NCBI GenBank assembly: GCA_011754535.1
Contig: JAAQVN010000001.1
Span: 2,542,001 to 2,606,000, forward strand
Origin: Enterobacter asburiae
GTDB lineage: Bacteria; Pseudomonadota; Gammaproteobacteria; Enterobacterales; Enterobacteriaceae
Direction: 5' to 3'
Length of the DNA: 64,000 nt
The notes under the pieces are model-generated. The model searched no databases and was not told the DNA's origin. It was given only the letters and a program-made list of their open reading frames with translations. The position numbers were made by a program, and so were the translations under genes. Below, in pieces: positions 27,531-36,725 of this stretch; the stretch's first letter is position 1, and the number at the start of each line of letters is the position of its first letter.

Positions 27531-28652
27531 TTAAACGTGTTGCAGCGCTTTTTCCGCAAGCTGTGCAAAATAGCGGGCAGCGGGCTCAATTAATGCTTCG
27601 TCCGGATTAAATGCCGGATGGTGTAAACCAAACGGGCTATTACTGCCGATGCTGACAAACGCCCCGGGAATAGACTGCAGATAAACCGCGAAATCTTCTC
27701 CGCCCATATGCAGTTCCGCGTGCCGGGTTTCGTACCCCGCCTCGCGGGCAACCGAGGTGGCAAAATCGGCCCAGCGCTCGTCGTTCACCAGCGCGGTGGG
27801 TCCGGCATACCAGGTAATATCAATCTGTGCGCTGAAGGCGCTGGCAAACCCGGCGGCGATTTCGCCCACGCGGGCCTTCACGTTCTGCTGCACCTCCGTG
27901 CGGTGGGTGCGCAGCGTGCCTTCAAGCTCGACGCTTTCCGGCAGCACGTTCCAGGTATTGCCGCCAGCAATGCGCGTCACGCTCAGCACCACTGAATCCA
28001 GCGTATTGACGTTGCGGCTGGCGACGCTTTGTAGCGCCGTTACAAGCTGGCTCGCCAGCACAATGGCGTCGTTGCCTTCGTGCGGGCGCGCGGCGTGCGC
28101 GCCTTTGCCGGTGATGCGGATCACGAAGCGGTCGACGTTGGCATAGAACGGTCCGCCGCGGGTGGCGAACTCACCGACCGGCAGACCGGGCTCGTTGTGC
28201 ATACCGAAAATCGCGCTGACGTCACGCAGGGCACCGGCCCGCACCATGCTCTTCGCCCCGCCAAAGTTCTCTTCAGCAGGCTGGAAGAGGATACGCACCC
28301 GGCCGTTGAGCGAGGCTTCACGCTCTTTTAGCTTTAACGCGGCACCGAGGATCACGCTGGTGTGGATATCGTGTCCGCAGGCGTGCATCACGCCTGCACG
28401 CTGCGAGCTAAACGGCACGCCGCTGCGCTCCTCAATCGGCAGAGCATCAATATCTGCCCGCAGCGCAATCAGTTTGTTGCCCGAGCCGATTTCTGCCACC
28501 AGCCCGGTCGACAGGTCGTAAGGATGTGGGGTAATCCCGGCATTCGTCAGCCACTGGCGCAGGCGTGCCGTGGTTTCCACTTCCTGACCGGACAGCTCAG
28601 GGTTCTGGTGCAGCTCGCGGCGCCAGGCTATCAGCTGTTCGCTAAAGCTCAT
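27531..28652 (-). CDS. M20-family amidohydrolase/N-deacetylase (YxeP-like)
   Basis: A 373-residue M20D metallohydrolase. Metal ligands are visible in [34 protein letters not shown] and the C-terminal GGEDFAVYL plus GLHHPAF. The dimerisation domain lies around residues 185-295 ([15 protein letters not shown]). It should remove the N-acetyl group after C-S cleavage and so release cysteine. It overlaps the preceding flavin-enzyme gene by ATGA (4 bases) and precedes the monooxygenase by 16 bases. Confidence 0.88.
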   Translation of the reverse strand: MSFSEQLIAWRRELHQNPELSGQEVETTARLRQWLTNAGITPHPYDLSTGLVAEIGSGNKLIALRADIDALPIEERSGVPFSSQRAGVMHACGHDIHTSVILGAALKLKEREASLNGRVRILFQPAEENFGGAKSMVRAGALRDVSAIFGMHNEPGLPVGEFATRGGPFYANVDRFVIRITGKGAHAARPHEGNDAIVLASQLVTALQSVASRNVNTLDSVVLSVTRIAGGNTWNVLPESVELEGTLRTHRTEVQQNVKARVGEIAAGFASAFSAQIDITWYAGPTALVNDERWADFATSVAREAGYETRHAELHMGGEDFAVYLQSIPGAFVSIGSNSPFGLHHPAFNPDEALIEPAARYFAQLAEKALQHV

Positions 28653-29650
28653 ACGGTGACCTCCCTGTTAAGACGCGCCTCGGCAAGCAGACGCAGCGAC
28701 GCGACGCGCGTTGCCCCCTCCGCGACAGGCGTGTCGATGATGAATTCTTCAATGCCCCACAGCTGGTGCAGCGCGTTGAGCTGCTCCAGCACCGACTCAG
28801 CCGTGCCCGCCAGCAGCGACTGGGCCCGACGGGCAATGCGAACCGGCTCGCTTCCCGCCTGACGCGCAAAGGCGTAGGCCTGCTCTTCGCTGGCCACGGT
28901 GACACGCTGGCCATTTTCCAGCTCAACGCCCCACACTTCGACCTTTTGCGCCAGCGCGTCTGCCTCGGCCTGCGTCGGCGCAACAATCGCCTGTACCGCC
29001 ACAATCACCTCCCGCGCGCTGTTCTTACGCCAGGTCGTTACCACGTCGCGCAGCAGTTCCGGGTCACCGTTGAGATGTGCGGCAAAGACGAAGTGCCAGT
29101 TGAGCGAGGCGGCAAGCAGCGCGCTTTCGATGCTGGCGCCCAGCAAAAAGCCCTGAGCAGGAACCGGTGGCAGCGGCGTGGCGCGAACGGCTTCATCGGC
29201 AGACTGACGTTCAGGACGGATCCAGCGATCGAGCTGGGCCAGCTGTTCGGCAAAGCTGCCTTTTTCCTGTTGATGCAGACCCTGCTGCAGCACGCGGGTC
29301 GAGAGCGGTAGCCCGCCGGGGGCTTTTCCGACGCCGAGATCCACGCGACCGGGCGCCAGCGCGGCCAGCAGGTTGAAATTCTCGGCTACCTTATAGGGGC
29401 TGTAGTGCTGGAGCATCACGCCGCCGGAACCGACGCGGATGCGCGTGGTTTGCCCAAGGATCCAGGCAATCAGCAGCTCCGGCGAGGGGCTGGCAAGGTG
29501 TGGCGTGTTGTGATGCTCGGCAATCCAGAAGCGGTGATAGCCCAGACTTTCTGCCTGCTGCGCCAGCGTCAGGGTGCGCGCCAATGCATCGGCTGCCGTT
29601 TCGTTTTCAGCGATGGGGCTTTTGTCCAGAATGCTGATTCGCCATGACAT
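28649..29650 (-). CDS. LLM-class flavin-dependent oxidoreductase (YtmO/MsnO8-like)
   Basis: A 333-residue luciferase-like protein: AQQAESLGYHRFWIAEHHNT, RIRVGSGGVMLQHYSPYKVA, RVDLGVGKAPGG. It is the first gene of the eight-gene minus-strand operon. In Bacillus, YtmO has the same position in the ytm cluster. Such enzymes are FMN-dependent monooxygenases; this one may act on a second S-linked group or on the carbonyl fragment. The ribosome site is weak. The promoter should lie in the 110 bases between this gene and 29761. Confidence 0.84.
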   Translation of the reverse strand: MSWRISILDKSPIAENETAADALARTLTLAQQAESLGYHRFWIAEHHNTPHLASPSPELLIAWILGQTTRIRVGSGGVMLQHYSPYKVAENFNLLAALAPGRVDLGVGKAPGGLPLSTRVLQQGLHQQEKGSFAEQLAQLDRWIRPERQSADEAVRATPLPPVPAQGFLLGASIESALLAASLNWHFVFAAHLNGDPELLRDVVTTWRKNSAREVIVAVQAIVAPTQAEADALAQKVEVWGVELENGQRVTVASEEQAYAFARQAGSEPVRIARRAQSLLAGTAESVLEQLNALHQLWGIEEFIIDTPVAEGATRVASLRLLAEARLNREVTV

Positions 29651-29760
29651 GTTGCGTTCTCGTTTGACTTAACATGTCGACATTATTAAAGGCGTATTTC
29701 ACCACAGAGAAACAATTAATTTACATTTGGTTTGCCGGAAATCAGATATACATGACCCTG

Positions 29761-30300
29761 CTAAGGGTGTGATTTCAGCGATGAAATCAGCGCATCCGCC
29801 TCCTGACGACGGGTGATTCGGACAAACTTGATATGGCTGTACTGCGGGTTTTTCATGTCGGCTTCGTAGCGTTCGCGGTTGCTGCGCCAGGTTTTAATTG
29901 TCCAGATGATGATGGACTCCCGGCTGAAAAATGAGCGGCGAAAGCTTTCACGGTTTCCGGTGCCGGGCCAAAGCTCCTGCTGGTGCCATGCGCGTGTGAA
30001 CGCGCGCGTGACCGCCTGCCAGAGCGTACGGGTAAACCCGATGTCCACCCACACGACCACATCTACATCACGCCACTTCACCGGGCGCGTGCGATTGTAG
30101 TTGCCGTCAAGCACCCAGCCGGGCGTGGCAGCGAGCGTATCCGCCAGCGTATTTAGCAGCACTTCATCCGGTGTGCCCTGCCAGTCAGGGCGCCAGTACA
30201 GCCTGTCCATCTCAATATACGGGAGCGACAGCTCCGTCGCCATGCGTCTGGCAAGCGTACTTTTTCCACTTCCGCTGGTACCGATAATATTGATTTTCAC
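29761..30300 (-). CDS. P-loop kinase-like protein (topology-modulation/adenylate kinase-like)
   Basis: A small P-loop ATPase: Walker A NIIGTSGSGKSTLARRM at the start, YIEMDRLYW, a DGNYNRTRPVKWRDVDVVVW Walker-B-like stretch, and an Arg-rich lid. I choose GTG 30300 (179 residues) because GGGGGGAA lies just before it and Walker A then begins right away; a TTG at 30312 is possible. Proteins of this type are annotated as topology modulation or FlaR-like; no substrate can be named. Confidence 0.78.
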   Translation of the reverse strand: MKINIIGTSGSGKSTLARRMATELSLPYIEMDRLYWRPDWQGTPDEVLLNTLADTLAATPGWVLDGNYNRTRPVKWRDVDVVVWVDIGFTRTLWQAVTRAFTRAWHQQELWPGTGNRESFRRSFFSRESIIIWTIKTWRSNRERYEADMKNPQYSHIKFVRITRRQEADALISSLKSHP

Positions 30301-30426
30301 CGTTCCCCCCAATCGTGCTGAAGAAAAGGGATCGCATCATATCGTTTTAGTTTTGTTAATGAAACGCCAGTGAAGCGCCGCCTCCTGGCGCTCTACCTCA
30401 TCGTAATTATTAAGGGTTTCTGATGA

Positions 30427-30717
30427 TTAAAACAGCACTTCACTGTTTGTTTTGTCTAAAAACTCACCACGATTCAGCGCGTTGTAATCCTTGTCTGCTC
30501 TGACCACACGATTTCCTTCGACGCGCATCACTTTCGGCACGGTTATATTTTGCGTCGCTTATGAATTGCAGGTAGGATGCCTCGCCATGTTTCGCCTTAT
30601 CCATACGCAGAATGACTGGGAAGGCGGCATGTGTTTGCGCAGAAGCAATCGTTTGTATTGCTTTCTGCCAGGCAGGACTATCACGATAATGGTTCAGACA
30701 GGCAAACAGGTAACTCA
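30427..30717 (-). pseudogene. Frameshifted C-terminal gene remnant, identity unknown
   Basis: Two reading frames on the minus strand together look like one coding tail. The upstream part (about 30700-30550) reads HYRDSPAWQKAIQTIASAQ, then PVILRMDKAKHGEASYLQFI. Near 30545 the frame shifts and goes on as TVPKVMRVEGNRVVRADKDY, then NALNRGEFLDKTNSEVLF and a stop at 30427. There is no start, and the 5' part would run into ansP. I do not recognise the family. This fills most of the gap of about 420 bases before ansP; the rest shows nothing clear apart from the expected ansP promoter region. Confidence 0.35.
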
Positions 30718-32214
30718 ATGAAAACAAGCAATAAAAGCGCAGCCGATCATCATGCTGCGAAACGTCGCTGGTTGAACTCCCACGAAGAGGGCTACCACAA
30801 AGCGATGGGCAACCGTCAGGTTCAAATGATCGCCATCGGCGGCGCTATCGGTACGGGTCTGTTTTTAGGTGCTGGCGCACGTCTGCAGATGGCGGGCCCG
30901 GCTCTCGCACTGGTTTATCTGGTGTGCGGGATCTTCTCCTTCTTCATTCTTCGCGCGCTGGGTGAACTGGTACTGCATCGCCCCTCCAGCGGAAGCTTCG
31001 TCTCTTACGCCCGAGAATTCCTCGGTGAAAAAGCGGCCTACGTTGCCGGCTGGATGTACTTCGTCAACTGGGCGATGACCGGTATCGTTGATATCACCGC
31101 CGTTGCGCTGTATATGCACTACTGGGGCGCGTTCGGTGACGTGCCGCAGTGGGTCTTTGCCCTTGGCGCGCTGGCCATTGTCGGCACCATGAACATGATC
31201 GGCGTGAAGTGGTTCGCCGAGATGGAGTTCTGGTTTGCGCTGGTAAAAGTGCTCGCCATTGTGATTTTCCTGGTGGTCGGTACGGTCTTCCTCGGCAGCG
31301 GCAAGCCGCTGGATGGCAATGCCACCGGTTTCCACCTGATAACCGATAACGGCGGATTCTTCCCGCACGGCTTGCTGCCTGCGCTGGTTCTGGTTCAGGG
31401 CGTGGTGTTTGCCTTTGCGTCTATCGAGCTTGTCGGTACCGCAGCGGGTGAATGTAAAGACCCGCAGACCATGGTGCCAAAAGCCATTAACAGTGTGATC
31501 TGGCGTATCGGTCTGTTCTACGTCGGTTCCGTGGTGCTGCTGGTTCTGCTGCTGCCGTGGAACGCCTATCAGGCCGGTCAGAGCCCGTTTGTGACCTTCT
31601 TCTCTAAGCTCGGCGTGCCTTACGTGGGCAGCATCATGAACATCGTTGTGCTGACGGCGGCGCTCTCCAGCCTGAACTCTGGCCTTTACTCTACAGGACG
31701 TATCCTGCGCTCCATGTCCATGGGCGGTTCCGCGCCGAAGTTCATGTCGAAAATGAGCAAGCAGCACGTACCGTACGCCGGCATTCTGGCTACGCTGGTG
31801 GTGTACGTCTTCGGGGTATTCCTGAACTATTTGGTGCCGTCTCAGGTCTTCGAGATCGTGCTGAACGTGGCCGCACTTGGGATTATCGCCTCCTGGGGCT
31901 TCATCGTGGTCTGCCAGATGCGTCTGCGTAAAGCCATTAAAGAAGGCAAAGCCGCTGACGTCAGCTTTAAGCTGCCGGGCGCCCCGGTGACCTCATGGCT
32001 CACCCTGCTCTTCCTGTTCAGCGTGCTGGTTCTGATGGCGTTCGACTACCCGAACGGTACCTATACCATCGCCACCATTCCGCTGCTTGCCGTGCTGCTG
32101 ATCGCTGGCTGGTTTGGCGTGCGTAAGCGCGTTCACGAAATTCACAGCACCGCGCCGGTTCATCCAGATGATGAAAAACACGACGCGCCGCTGGTGGAAG
32201 AGACGTCGCGTTAA
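30718..32214 (+). CDS. ansP: L-asparagine permease
   Basis: A 498-residue APC-family amino acid transporter with 12 membrane segments, matching E. coli AnsP (499). It begins MKTSNKSAADHHAAKRRWLN, followed by the family signature QMIAIGGAIGTGLFLGAGAR. It imports asparagine with protons. Start ATG 30718; the frame is open upstream to 30631 but that stretch is the remnant region. Convergent with yncE, with a shared terminator. Confidence 0.94.
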   Translation: MKTSNKSAADHHAAKRRWLNSHEEGYHKAMGNRQVQMIAIGGAIGTGLFLGAGARLQMAGPALALVYLVCGIFSFFILRALGELVLHRPSSGSFVSYAREFLGEKAAYVAGWMYFVNWAMTGIVDITAVALYMHYWGAFGDVPQWVFALGALAIVGTMNMIGVKWFAEMEFWFALVKVLAIVIFLVVGTVFLGSGKPLDGNATGFHLITDNGGFFPHGLLPALVLVQGVVFAFASIELVGTAAGECKDPQTMVPKAINSVIWRIGLFYVGSVVLLVLLLPWNAYQAGQSPFVTFFSKLGVPYVGSIMNIVVLTAALSSLNSGLYSTGRILRSMSMGGSAPKFMSKMSKQHVPYAGILATLVVYVFGVFLNYLVPSQVFEIVLNVAALGIIASWGFIVVCQMRLRKAIKEGKAADVSFKLPGAPVTSWLTLLFLFSVLVLMAFDYPNGTYTIATIPLLAVLLIAGWFGVRKRVHEIHSTAPVHPDDEKHDAPLVEETSR

Positions 32215-32230
32215 GCACCAATTAAGCATT

Positions 32231-32262
32231 AAAAAGGGAAGGCATCTGCCTTCCCTTTTTTA
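32231..32262. terminator. Bidirectional terminator between ansP and yncE
   Basis: AAAAAGGGAAGGCA-TC-TGCCTTCCCTTTTTT: 9-bp GC-rich stem (AGGGAAGGC / GCCTTCCCT region) with A-run before and T-run after, so it can end transcripts from both sides. It lies 16 bases after the ansP stop and 2 bases past the yncE stop. Confidence 0.9.
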
Positions 32263-32264
32263 TA

Positions 32265-33326
32265 TCACAGCGCGATACGCACCACGTCGTCAGGCTGGGT
32301 CGCTTCCTGCTGACGGGTAGATTTCTGCTTCACCGTTACATAGAGCGTTTTGCCATCCGCCGAGAGCGCCAGGCTGTTCGGGTAGACCGGCGTATCGAAC
32401 GTTTTCGTTACTTTGTAGGTTTTCGCGTCAATCACGCTCACCTTACCGGCCTCACGGTGCGTCACGTAGGCTTCATTGCGAGCCGGGTTAAACAGGACCG
32501 CCAGGGACTCCGGCGCGGCGATTTTCTCGATCACACTGCCGTCTTTCAGGCTCACCACCAGCACTTCCGGTTGTTTTGAATCGGTCAGGAACGCGCGCTG
32601 GCCGGCGGTGTCGAGGCTCAGGTTCAGGTAGAAGTGCTCTTTACCGTCGTCCTGCACTTTTTTACGGCTCAGGATTTTATTGGTGGCGGTATCAATGGTG
32701 ACGAGTTCGCCGTCAGCATTAGTGGTATACAGGCGTTTCGCTTTAGCATCCAGCGCCAGACCGGTGCTGTATGTGCCGGTATTGGCAATGGTCTCTTTCA
32801 GCTTCAGCGTTGCGCCATCCACGACCCAAATCACGCTCTCTTTGCCGACACCGGTGATGTAAATCGTGTTGCTCGCATCATCCGCCACCAGCTGACGCGG
32901 CTGCAGCGGCTTGACGGTTTCACTGCGCTGACGGCTATCAAGCACCAGACGCCCTTTCACGTCGCCCGTTTTGGCATCAATGGCCGTCACCGCGCCGTTG
33001 ATCGTGTTACCCAGCCACAGGGTTTGTGTCGCGCCGTCGAGGGTGGCGCCAAACGGTTTGAGATCGCTGTGAATGGCCTGCGTCACCTCCAGCGTGGCTG
33101 GATCGAGGCGGTAGATAACGCCACCCTTGTCGAGTTTACGGCTTTGCGACGTCGCAACCCACAGGGCGTTCTCCTGCTGGCTGACCGCCATTTCATAGGC
33201 ACCTTTACCCACCGCTTTACGCAGCATCTCTTCGGCGGCATGCGCCTGGAAGGTTCCGGCAAACAGTAAAGCGGCAGACAGCAGAGACGTACTCAGGCGT
33301 GGCGAGCACAGATGGCGTAAAGACAT
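32265..33326 (-). CDS. yncE: YncE, iron-regulated secreted beta-propeller
   Basis: A 353-residue protein, same length as E. coli YncE and alike throughout. Signal peptide at residues about 1-30 (LSTSLLSAALLFAGTFQAHA), then a seven-bladed YVTN-type propeller; repeats such as YTTNADGELVTIDTATNKI and AYVTHREAGKVSVIDAKTYK show it. Periplasmic; DNA binding has been reported but the role is unclear. Start ATG 33326 (MSLRHLC). A Fur box lies upstream, in line with known iron regulation of E. coli yncE. Divergent from yncD/pqqU. Confidence 0.94.
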   Translation of the reverse strand: MSLRHLCSPRLSTSLLSAALLFAGTFQAHAAEEMLRKAVGKGAYEMAVSQQENALWVATSQSRKLDKGGVIYRLDPATLEVTQAIHSDLKPFGATLDGATQTLWLGNTINGAVTAIDAKTGDVKGRLVLDSRQRSETVKPLQPRQLVADDASNTIYITGVGKESVIWVVDGATLKLKETIANTGTYSTGLALDAKAKRLYTTNADGELVTIDTATNKILSRKKVQDDGKEHFYLNLSLDTAGQRAFLTDSKQPEVLVVSLKDGSVIEKIAAPESLAVLFNPARNEAYVTHREAGKVSVIDAKTYKVTKTFDTPVYPNSLALSADGKTLYVTVKQKSTRQQEATQPDDVVRIAL

Positions 33327-33400
33327 AACAATTCCTTTTTTGAAAAGAGGGGTTTCCGCTGACATCACTTCCGGCAGGCAACGTCATGGCATCGCCTTTT

Positions 33401-33423
33401 GATAATGAGAATAGTAATCATTA
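33401..33423. promoter_or_regulatory. Fur box in yncE-pqqU intergenic region
   Basis: GATAATGAGAATAGTAATC plus ATTA matches the Fur consensus GATAATGATAATCATTATC closely in its AT-rich hexamer pattern. It lies 75 bases upstream of the yncE start and about 145 upstream of yncD. Iron repression of yncE is known in E. coli, which supports it. Confidence 0.75.
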
Positions 33424-33568
33424 ATGAACTGAATGTGGAGTTTTTCTTTTCCCTGTTGCCTTTCATTAACGCAATGTGCGGTTATAGTTTTCAAAACATT
33501 TACAAAACCTTTAACATGTATGGACATGTTCCATTTGGTTCGTTTATACATCACAACCGGTTTTACTC

Positions 33569-35683
33569 ATGAAAATCATATCTGCCCGTAAGGCATCTCT
33601 CCCGCTGCTGCTGGTTCCCGTTGTTTTTGCACCTCTGAGTGCAATGAGCGCCGAGGAACAGACCATGATCGTCAGCGCCGCGCCGCAAACCGTATCAGAG
33701 CTTGATACCCCGGCGGCGGTCAGCGTCGTGAATGGCGATGATATGCGCCATGCAGCGCCACGTATTAATCTCTCCGAATCGCTTGGCAGCGTTCCGGGAC
33801 TACAGATTCAGAACCGTCAGAACTATGCTCAGGATCTCCAGCTTTCGATGCGCGGGTTTGGTGCCCGCTCAACATTTGGCGTGCGCGGCATCCGCATGTA
33901 TGTCGACGGTATTCCTGCCACCATGCCGGACGGACAGGGCCAGACCTCCAATATCGATCTCTCCAGCATTGATACCGTCGAGGTGCTGCGCGGTCCCTTC
34001 TCTGCCCTGTACGGCAACGCCTCTGGCGGCGTGATTAACATCAACACCCAGACCGGACAGCAGCCGCCAACCATTGAAGCCAGCAGCTATTACGGCAGTT
34101 ACGGGACATGGCGCTACGGCATGAAAGCCACCGGCGCGATGGGTGACGGCACCCACGCGGGGGATGTGGATTACACCGTATCCACCACCCGCTTCACCAC
34201 CAAAGGCTACCGCGACCACAGCGGCGCGCGGAAGAATCTCGCTAACGCCAAACTGGGCGTACGCATTGACGACGCCAGCAAGCTGACGCTGGTTTTCAAC
34301 AGCGTGGACATGAAGGCCAACGATCCGGGCGGGCTGAGCTATCAGGAGTGGCAGGATAACCCGCGTCAGTCCCCGCGCGGCGATCAGTACAGCACGCGCA
34401 AGACCATCAAGCAGACCCAGGCGGGGCTGCGCTATGACCGACAGCTGAGCGCTCGGGACGATCTCAGCGTGATGATGTACGCCGGCGAGCGTGAAATGAC
34501 GCAGTACCAGTCGATTCCCTACCAGCCGCAGCTGAGGCCTTCTCACTCCGGCGGCGTGATCGATATGCAGCGTCACTATCAGGGGGTTGATACCCGCTGG
34601 ACGCACCGCGGCGAGCTGCTGGTGCCGGTCACCTTCACCACCGGTCTGAACTATGAAAACATGAGTGAAGACCGCCGCGGGTACGAGAACTTCGTGATGA
34701 ATAACGGGGTGCCGGACTACGGCGTGAAAGGTGATAAACGCCGGAACGAACGTAACCTGATGTGGAACGTTGACCCTTACCTGCAGACCCGCTGGCAGCT
34801 GACGCAGAAACTCTCCGTCGATGCGGGCGTGCGTTACAGCTCGGTCTGGTTTGATTCCAACGACCATTACGTTACGCCGGGCAACGGCGACGACAGCGGT
34901 GATGCGAGCTATCACAAGTGGCTCCCGGCGGGCGCCGTGAAGTATGCGGTGACGGACGCATGGAACCTCTACGCTGCCGCAGGACGTGGATTCGAAACGC
35001 CAACCATCAACGAGCTCTCCTATCGCGCCGATAACCAGGGCGGCCTGAACATTGGCCTGAAGCCGTCCACCAACAACACGTACGAAGTGGGCAGCAAAAC
35101 CCGCATCGGCAATGGCCTGCTGACGGCAGCACTGTTCCGCACCGATACGGATGACGAGATCGTGGTGGATGCCAGCGCTGGCGGCCGGACAAGCTATAAA
35201 AATGCCGGGAAAACCCGTCGTCAGGGAGTCGAAGTGTCTCTCGATCAGCAGTTTGCTGAAAACTGGAAGCTGAAAATGGCGTGGACCTATCTGGACGCCA
35301 CCTACCGCACCAACGTCTGCGGCGACGCAGACTGTAACGGCAACCGCATGCCGGGCATTGCCCGCAATATGGGCTACGCGTCATTTGGCTGGCAGCCTGA
35401 AGAAGGCTGGTACGCGGGCTCGGACGTGCGCTACATGAGCGATATCATGGCCGACGACGAGAACACGGCGAAAGCGCCGTCGTACACGGTGGTCGGGCTG
35501 AATACCGGGTACAAATTCAATTATGGTAACTGGGGGATGGACGTCTTTGGCCGCGTAGATAACCTGTTCGACAAAGAGTACGTCGGCTCAGTTATTGTAA
35601 ATGAATCCAACGGGCGGTATTACGAGCCCGCGCCGGGCCGCAACTACGGCGTAGGGCTGTCTGTCTCTTATCGATTCGAGTAA
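33569..35683 (+). CDS. pqqU: TonB-dependent PQQ receptor (YncD)
   Basis: A 704-residue outer-membrane receptor (E. coli YncD about 700). Signal peptide to about residue 28 (ends APLSAMSA), TonB box near EEQTMIVSA, plug domain (residues about 45-160: ARSTFGVRGIRMYVDGIPAT, VEVLRGPFSALYGNASGGVI) and a 22-strand barrel ending in a terminal aromatic-type residue (VSYRFE). E. coli YncD, renamed PqqU, imports pyrroloquinoline quinone. Divergent from yncE with a Fur box between. Confidence 0.92.
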   Translation: MKIISARKASLPLLLVPVVFAPLSAMSAEEQTMIVSAAPQTVSELDTPAAVSVVNGDDMRHAAPRINLSESLGSVPGLQIQNRQNYAQDLQLSMRGFGARSTFGVRGIRMYVDGIPATMPDGQGQTSNIDLSSIDTVEVLRGPFSALYGNASGGVININTQTGQQPPTIEASSYYGSYGTWRYGMKATGAMGDGTHAGDVDYTVSTTRFTTKGYRDHSGARKNLANAKLGVRIDDASKLTLVFNSVDMKANDPGGLSYQEWQDNPRQSPRGDQYSTRKTIKQTQAGLRYDRQLSARDDLSVMMYAGEREMTQYQSIPYQPQLRPSHSGGVIDMQRHYQGVDTRWTHRGELLVPVTFTTGLNYENMSEDRRGYENFVMNNGVPDYGVKGDKRRNERNLMWNVDPYLQTRWQLTQKLSVDAGVRYSSVWFDSNDHYVTPGNGDDSGDASYHKWLPAGAVKYAVTDAWNLYAAAGRGFETPTINELSYRADNQGGLNIGLKPSTNNTYEVGSKTRIGNGLLTAALFRTDTDDEIVVDASAGGRTSYKNAGKTRRQGVEVSLDQQFAENWKLKMAWTYLDATYRTNVCGDADCNGNRMPGIARNMGYASFGWQPEEGWYAGSDVRYMSDIMADDENTAKAPSYTVVGLNTGYKFNYGNWGMDVFGRVDNLFDKEYVGSVIVNESNGRYYEPAPGRNYGVGLSVSYRFE

Positions 35684-35713
35684 GAAATAAGTAAAGTTTA
35701 TTTTATAAAGAAA

Positions 35714-35750
35714 ATAACGCTCCTGATGGCAATATGCCATCAGGAGTTAT
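35714..35750 (+). terminator. Terminator after pqqU
   Basis: CTCCTGATGGC (35720-35730) and GCCATCAGGAG (35736-35746) make an 11-bp perfect stem with a five-base loop; flanking AATAAC/GTTATT extends it. It ends the pqqU transcript and may also serve the convergent mcbR gene. Confidence 0.8.
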
Positions 35751-35802
35751 TCACCATATAAATAATTGGATAGCGTATATAGTCGCTCTGTTAAATAATC
35801 TC

Positions 35803-36477
35803 TCAGTTAAAATATTGTCGCTGTAAAAGCGTATTCGCTTCATCAATCAACTTTTCTATTGCCTTCTGGCTGGCGTCGACATCCCGGCGTTCCAGGGCTG
35901 AAAGCAACTCGTCATAGTGATACGTCGCTTCTTTAATGTCATTAAGCTCCTGGTGCAGATAGTTAATGCACGGCCCGATGCGCACCCAAAGCTGTTCAAT
36001 TAAGGCATTAAGCGTGGGCATTTCCGCGTACTGGTAAAGCGTAAAGCGGAAAACGCGATTCGCATGCAGTGCCTGCTGCACGTTTCCGTTGCGCATGGCC
36101 TCATGAAACGCTTCCGACAATTTGCGCAACGTCTCCAGCTTTTGTTCAGACATATTCTGGCAGGCTGCGGCAACCGCCATGGGCTCAAGTTGCTTGCGAA
36201 TAGCGTTGATTTCGTTATAACGGTCCAGCGTGACCTCCGGCACCAGAAATGCCTGTGCTGGCGTGGCATGTAATGCCCCTGCTGACACCAGACGCAGCAG
36301 CGCCTCGCGTACTGGGGTAATGCTGGTTCCTAATTTATCGGCGATCTCTTTCGTAATCAGTCGTGCACCAGGTTTAAGGGAGCCCGTAATTAACGCTCCT
36401 TTCAAACTGAGTTCAACTTGCATGGTAAGACTGATCCTTTGGGCTTTTTCTAAGTGATCCAAATCAAGCATGTTCAA
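35803..36477 (-). CDS. mcbR: McbR-like GntR/FadR-type regulator (YncC)
   Basis: A 224-residue regulator: N-terminal GntR winged helix (GALITGSLKPGARLITKEIA, LGTSITPVREALLRLVSAGA) and a C-terminal FCD helical domain from about residue 85. It resembles E. coli McbR (YncC), which controls ybiM/mcbA and colanic acid production in biofilms, and lies where yncC does, next to yncD and curA. The body has diverged enough from E. coli that regulon identity is not assured. It is followed by a 220-base upstream region that should hold its promoter. Confidence 0.85.
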   Translation of the reverse strand: MNMLDLDHLEKAQRISLTMQVELSLKGALITGSLKPGARLITKEIADKLGTSITPVREALLRLVSAGALHATPAQAFLVPEVTLDRYNEINAIRKQLEPMAVAAACQNMSEQKLETLRKLSEAFHEAMRNGNVQQALHANRVFRFTLYQYAEMPTLNALIEQLWVRIGPCINYLHQELNDIKEATYHYDELLSALERRDVDASQKAIEKLIDEANTLLQRQYFN

Positions 36478-36698
36478 TTCCTGTAGCTAAAACTTAATGC
36501 TATTTATAAACGTCAGTTTTAATAAAACGACGCTGGTCCGATATATCCTGTATCGTCATGCCTGGTGGTGGGAAGTACGTAAAACAGCCAAAAATGCAAA
36601 ATGTGTTTTTTTATCGGTTTCGGGCTCATCCGGGATGATGGCGCGAAAAGCCATGTCCGTTAATTAAAGACAATATATCGTATCTTCACAAATAAATA

Positions 36699-36719
36699 TG
36701 GCGGGAAACCCCGCCATAG
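36699..36719 (-). terminator. Terminator after curA
   Basis: ATGGCGGG and CCCGCCAT form an 8-bp stem with a short AAAC loop, 7 bases past the curA stop on the minus strand, followed there by ATTTATTT. A reasonable intrinsic terminator. Confidence 0.75.
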
Positions 36720-36725
36720 TGCTGT

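Noticed and set aside
30865..31767. A 300-codon minus-strand frame inside ansP
   Set aside because: Antisense to a membrane transporter gene; strongly polar, no recognisable domain.
33869..34915. A 348-codon open frame on the minus strand inside pqqU
   Set aside because: It is antisense to a clear TonB receptor gene, has no ribosome site, and its His/Arg/Val-rich composition is typical of the reverse frame of GC-rich codons.
36478..36698. Search for a small gene or regulatory RNA upstream of mcbR
   Set aside because: No frame with a ribosome site and no stable hairpin with T-run other than the curA terminator could be supported.
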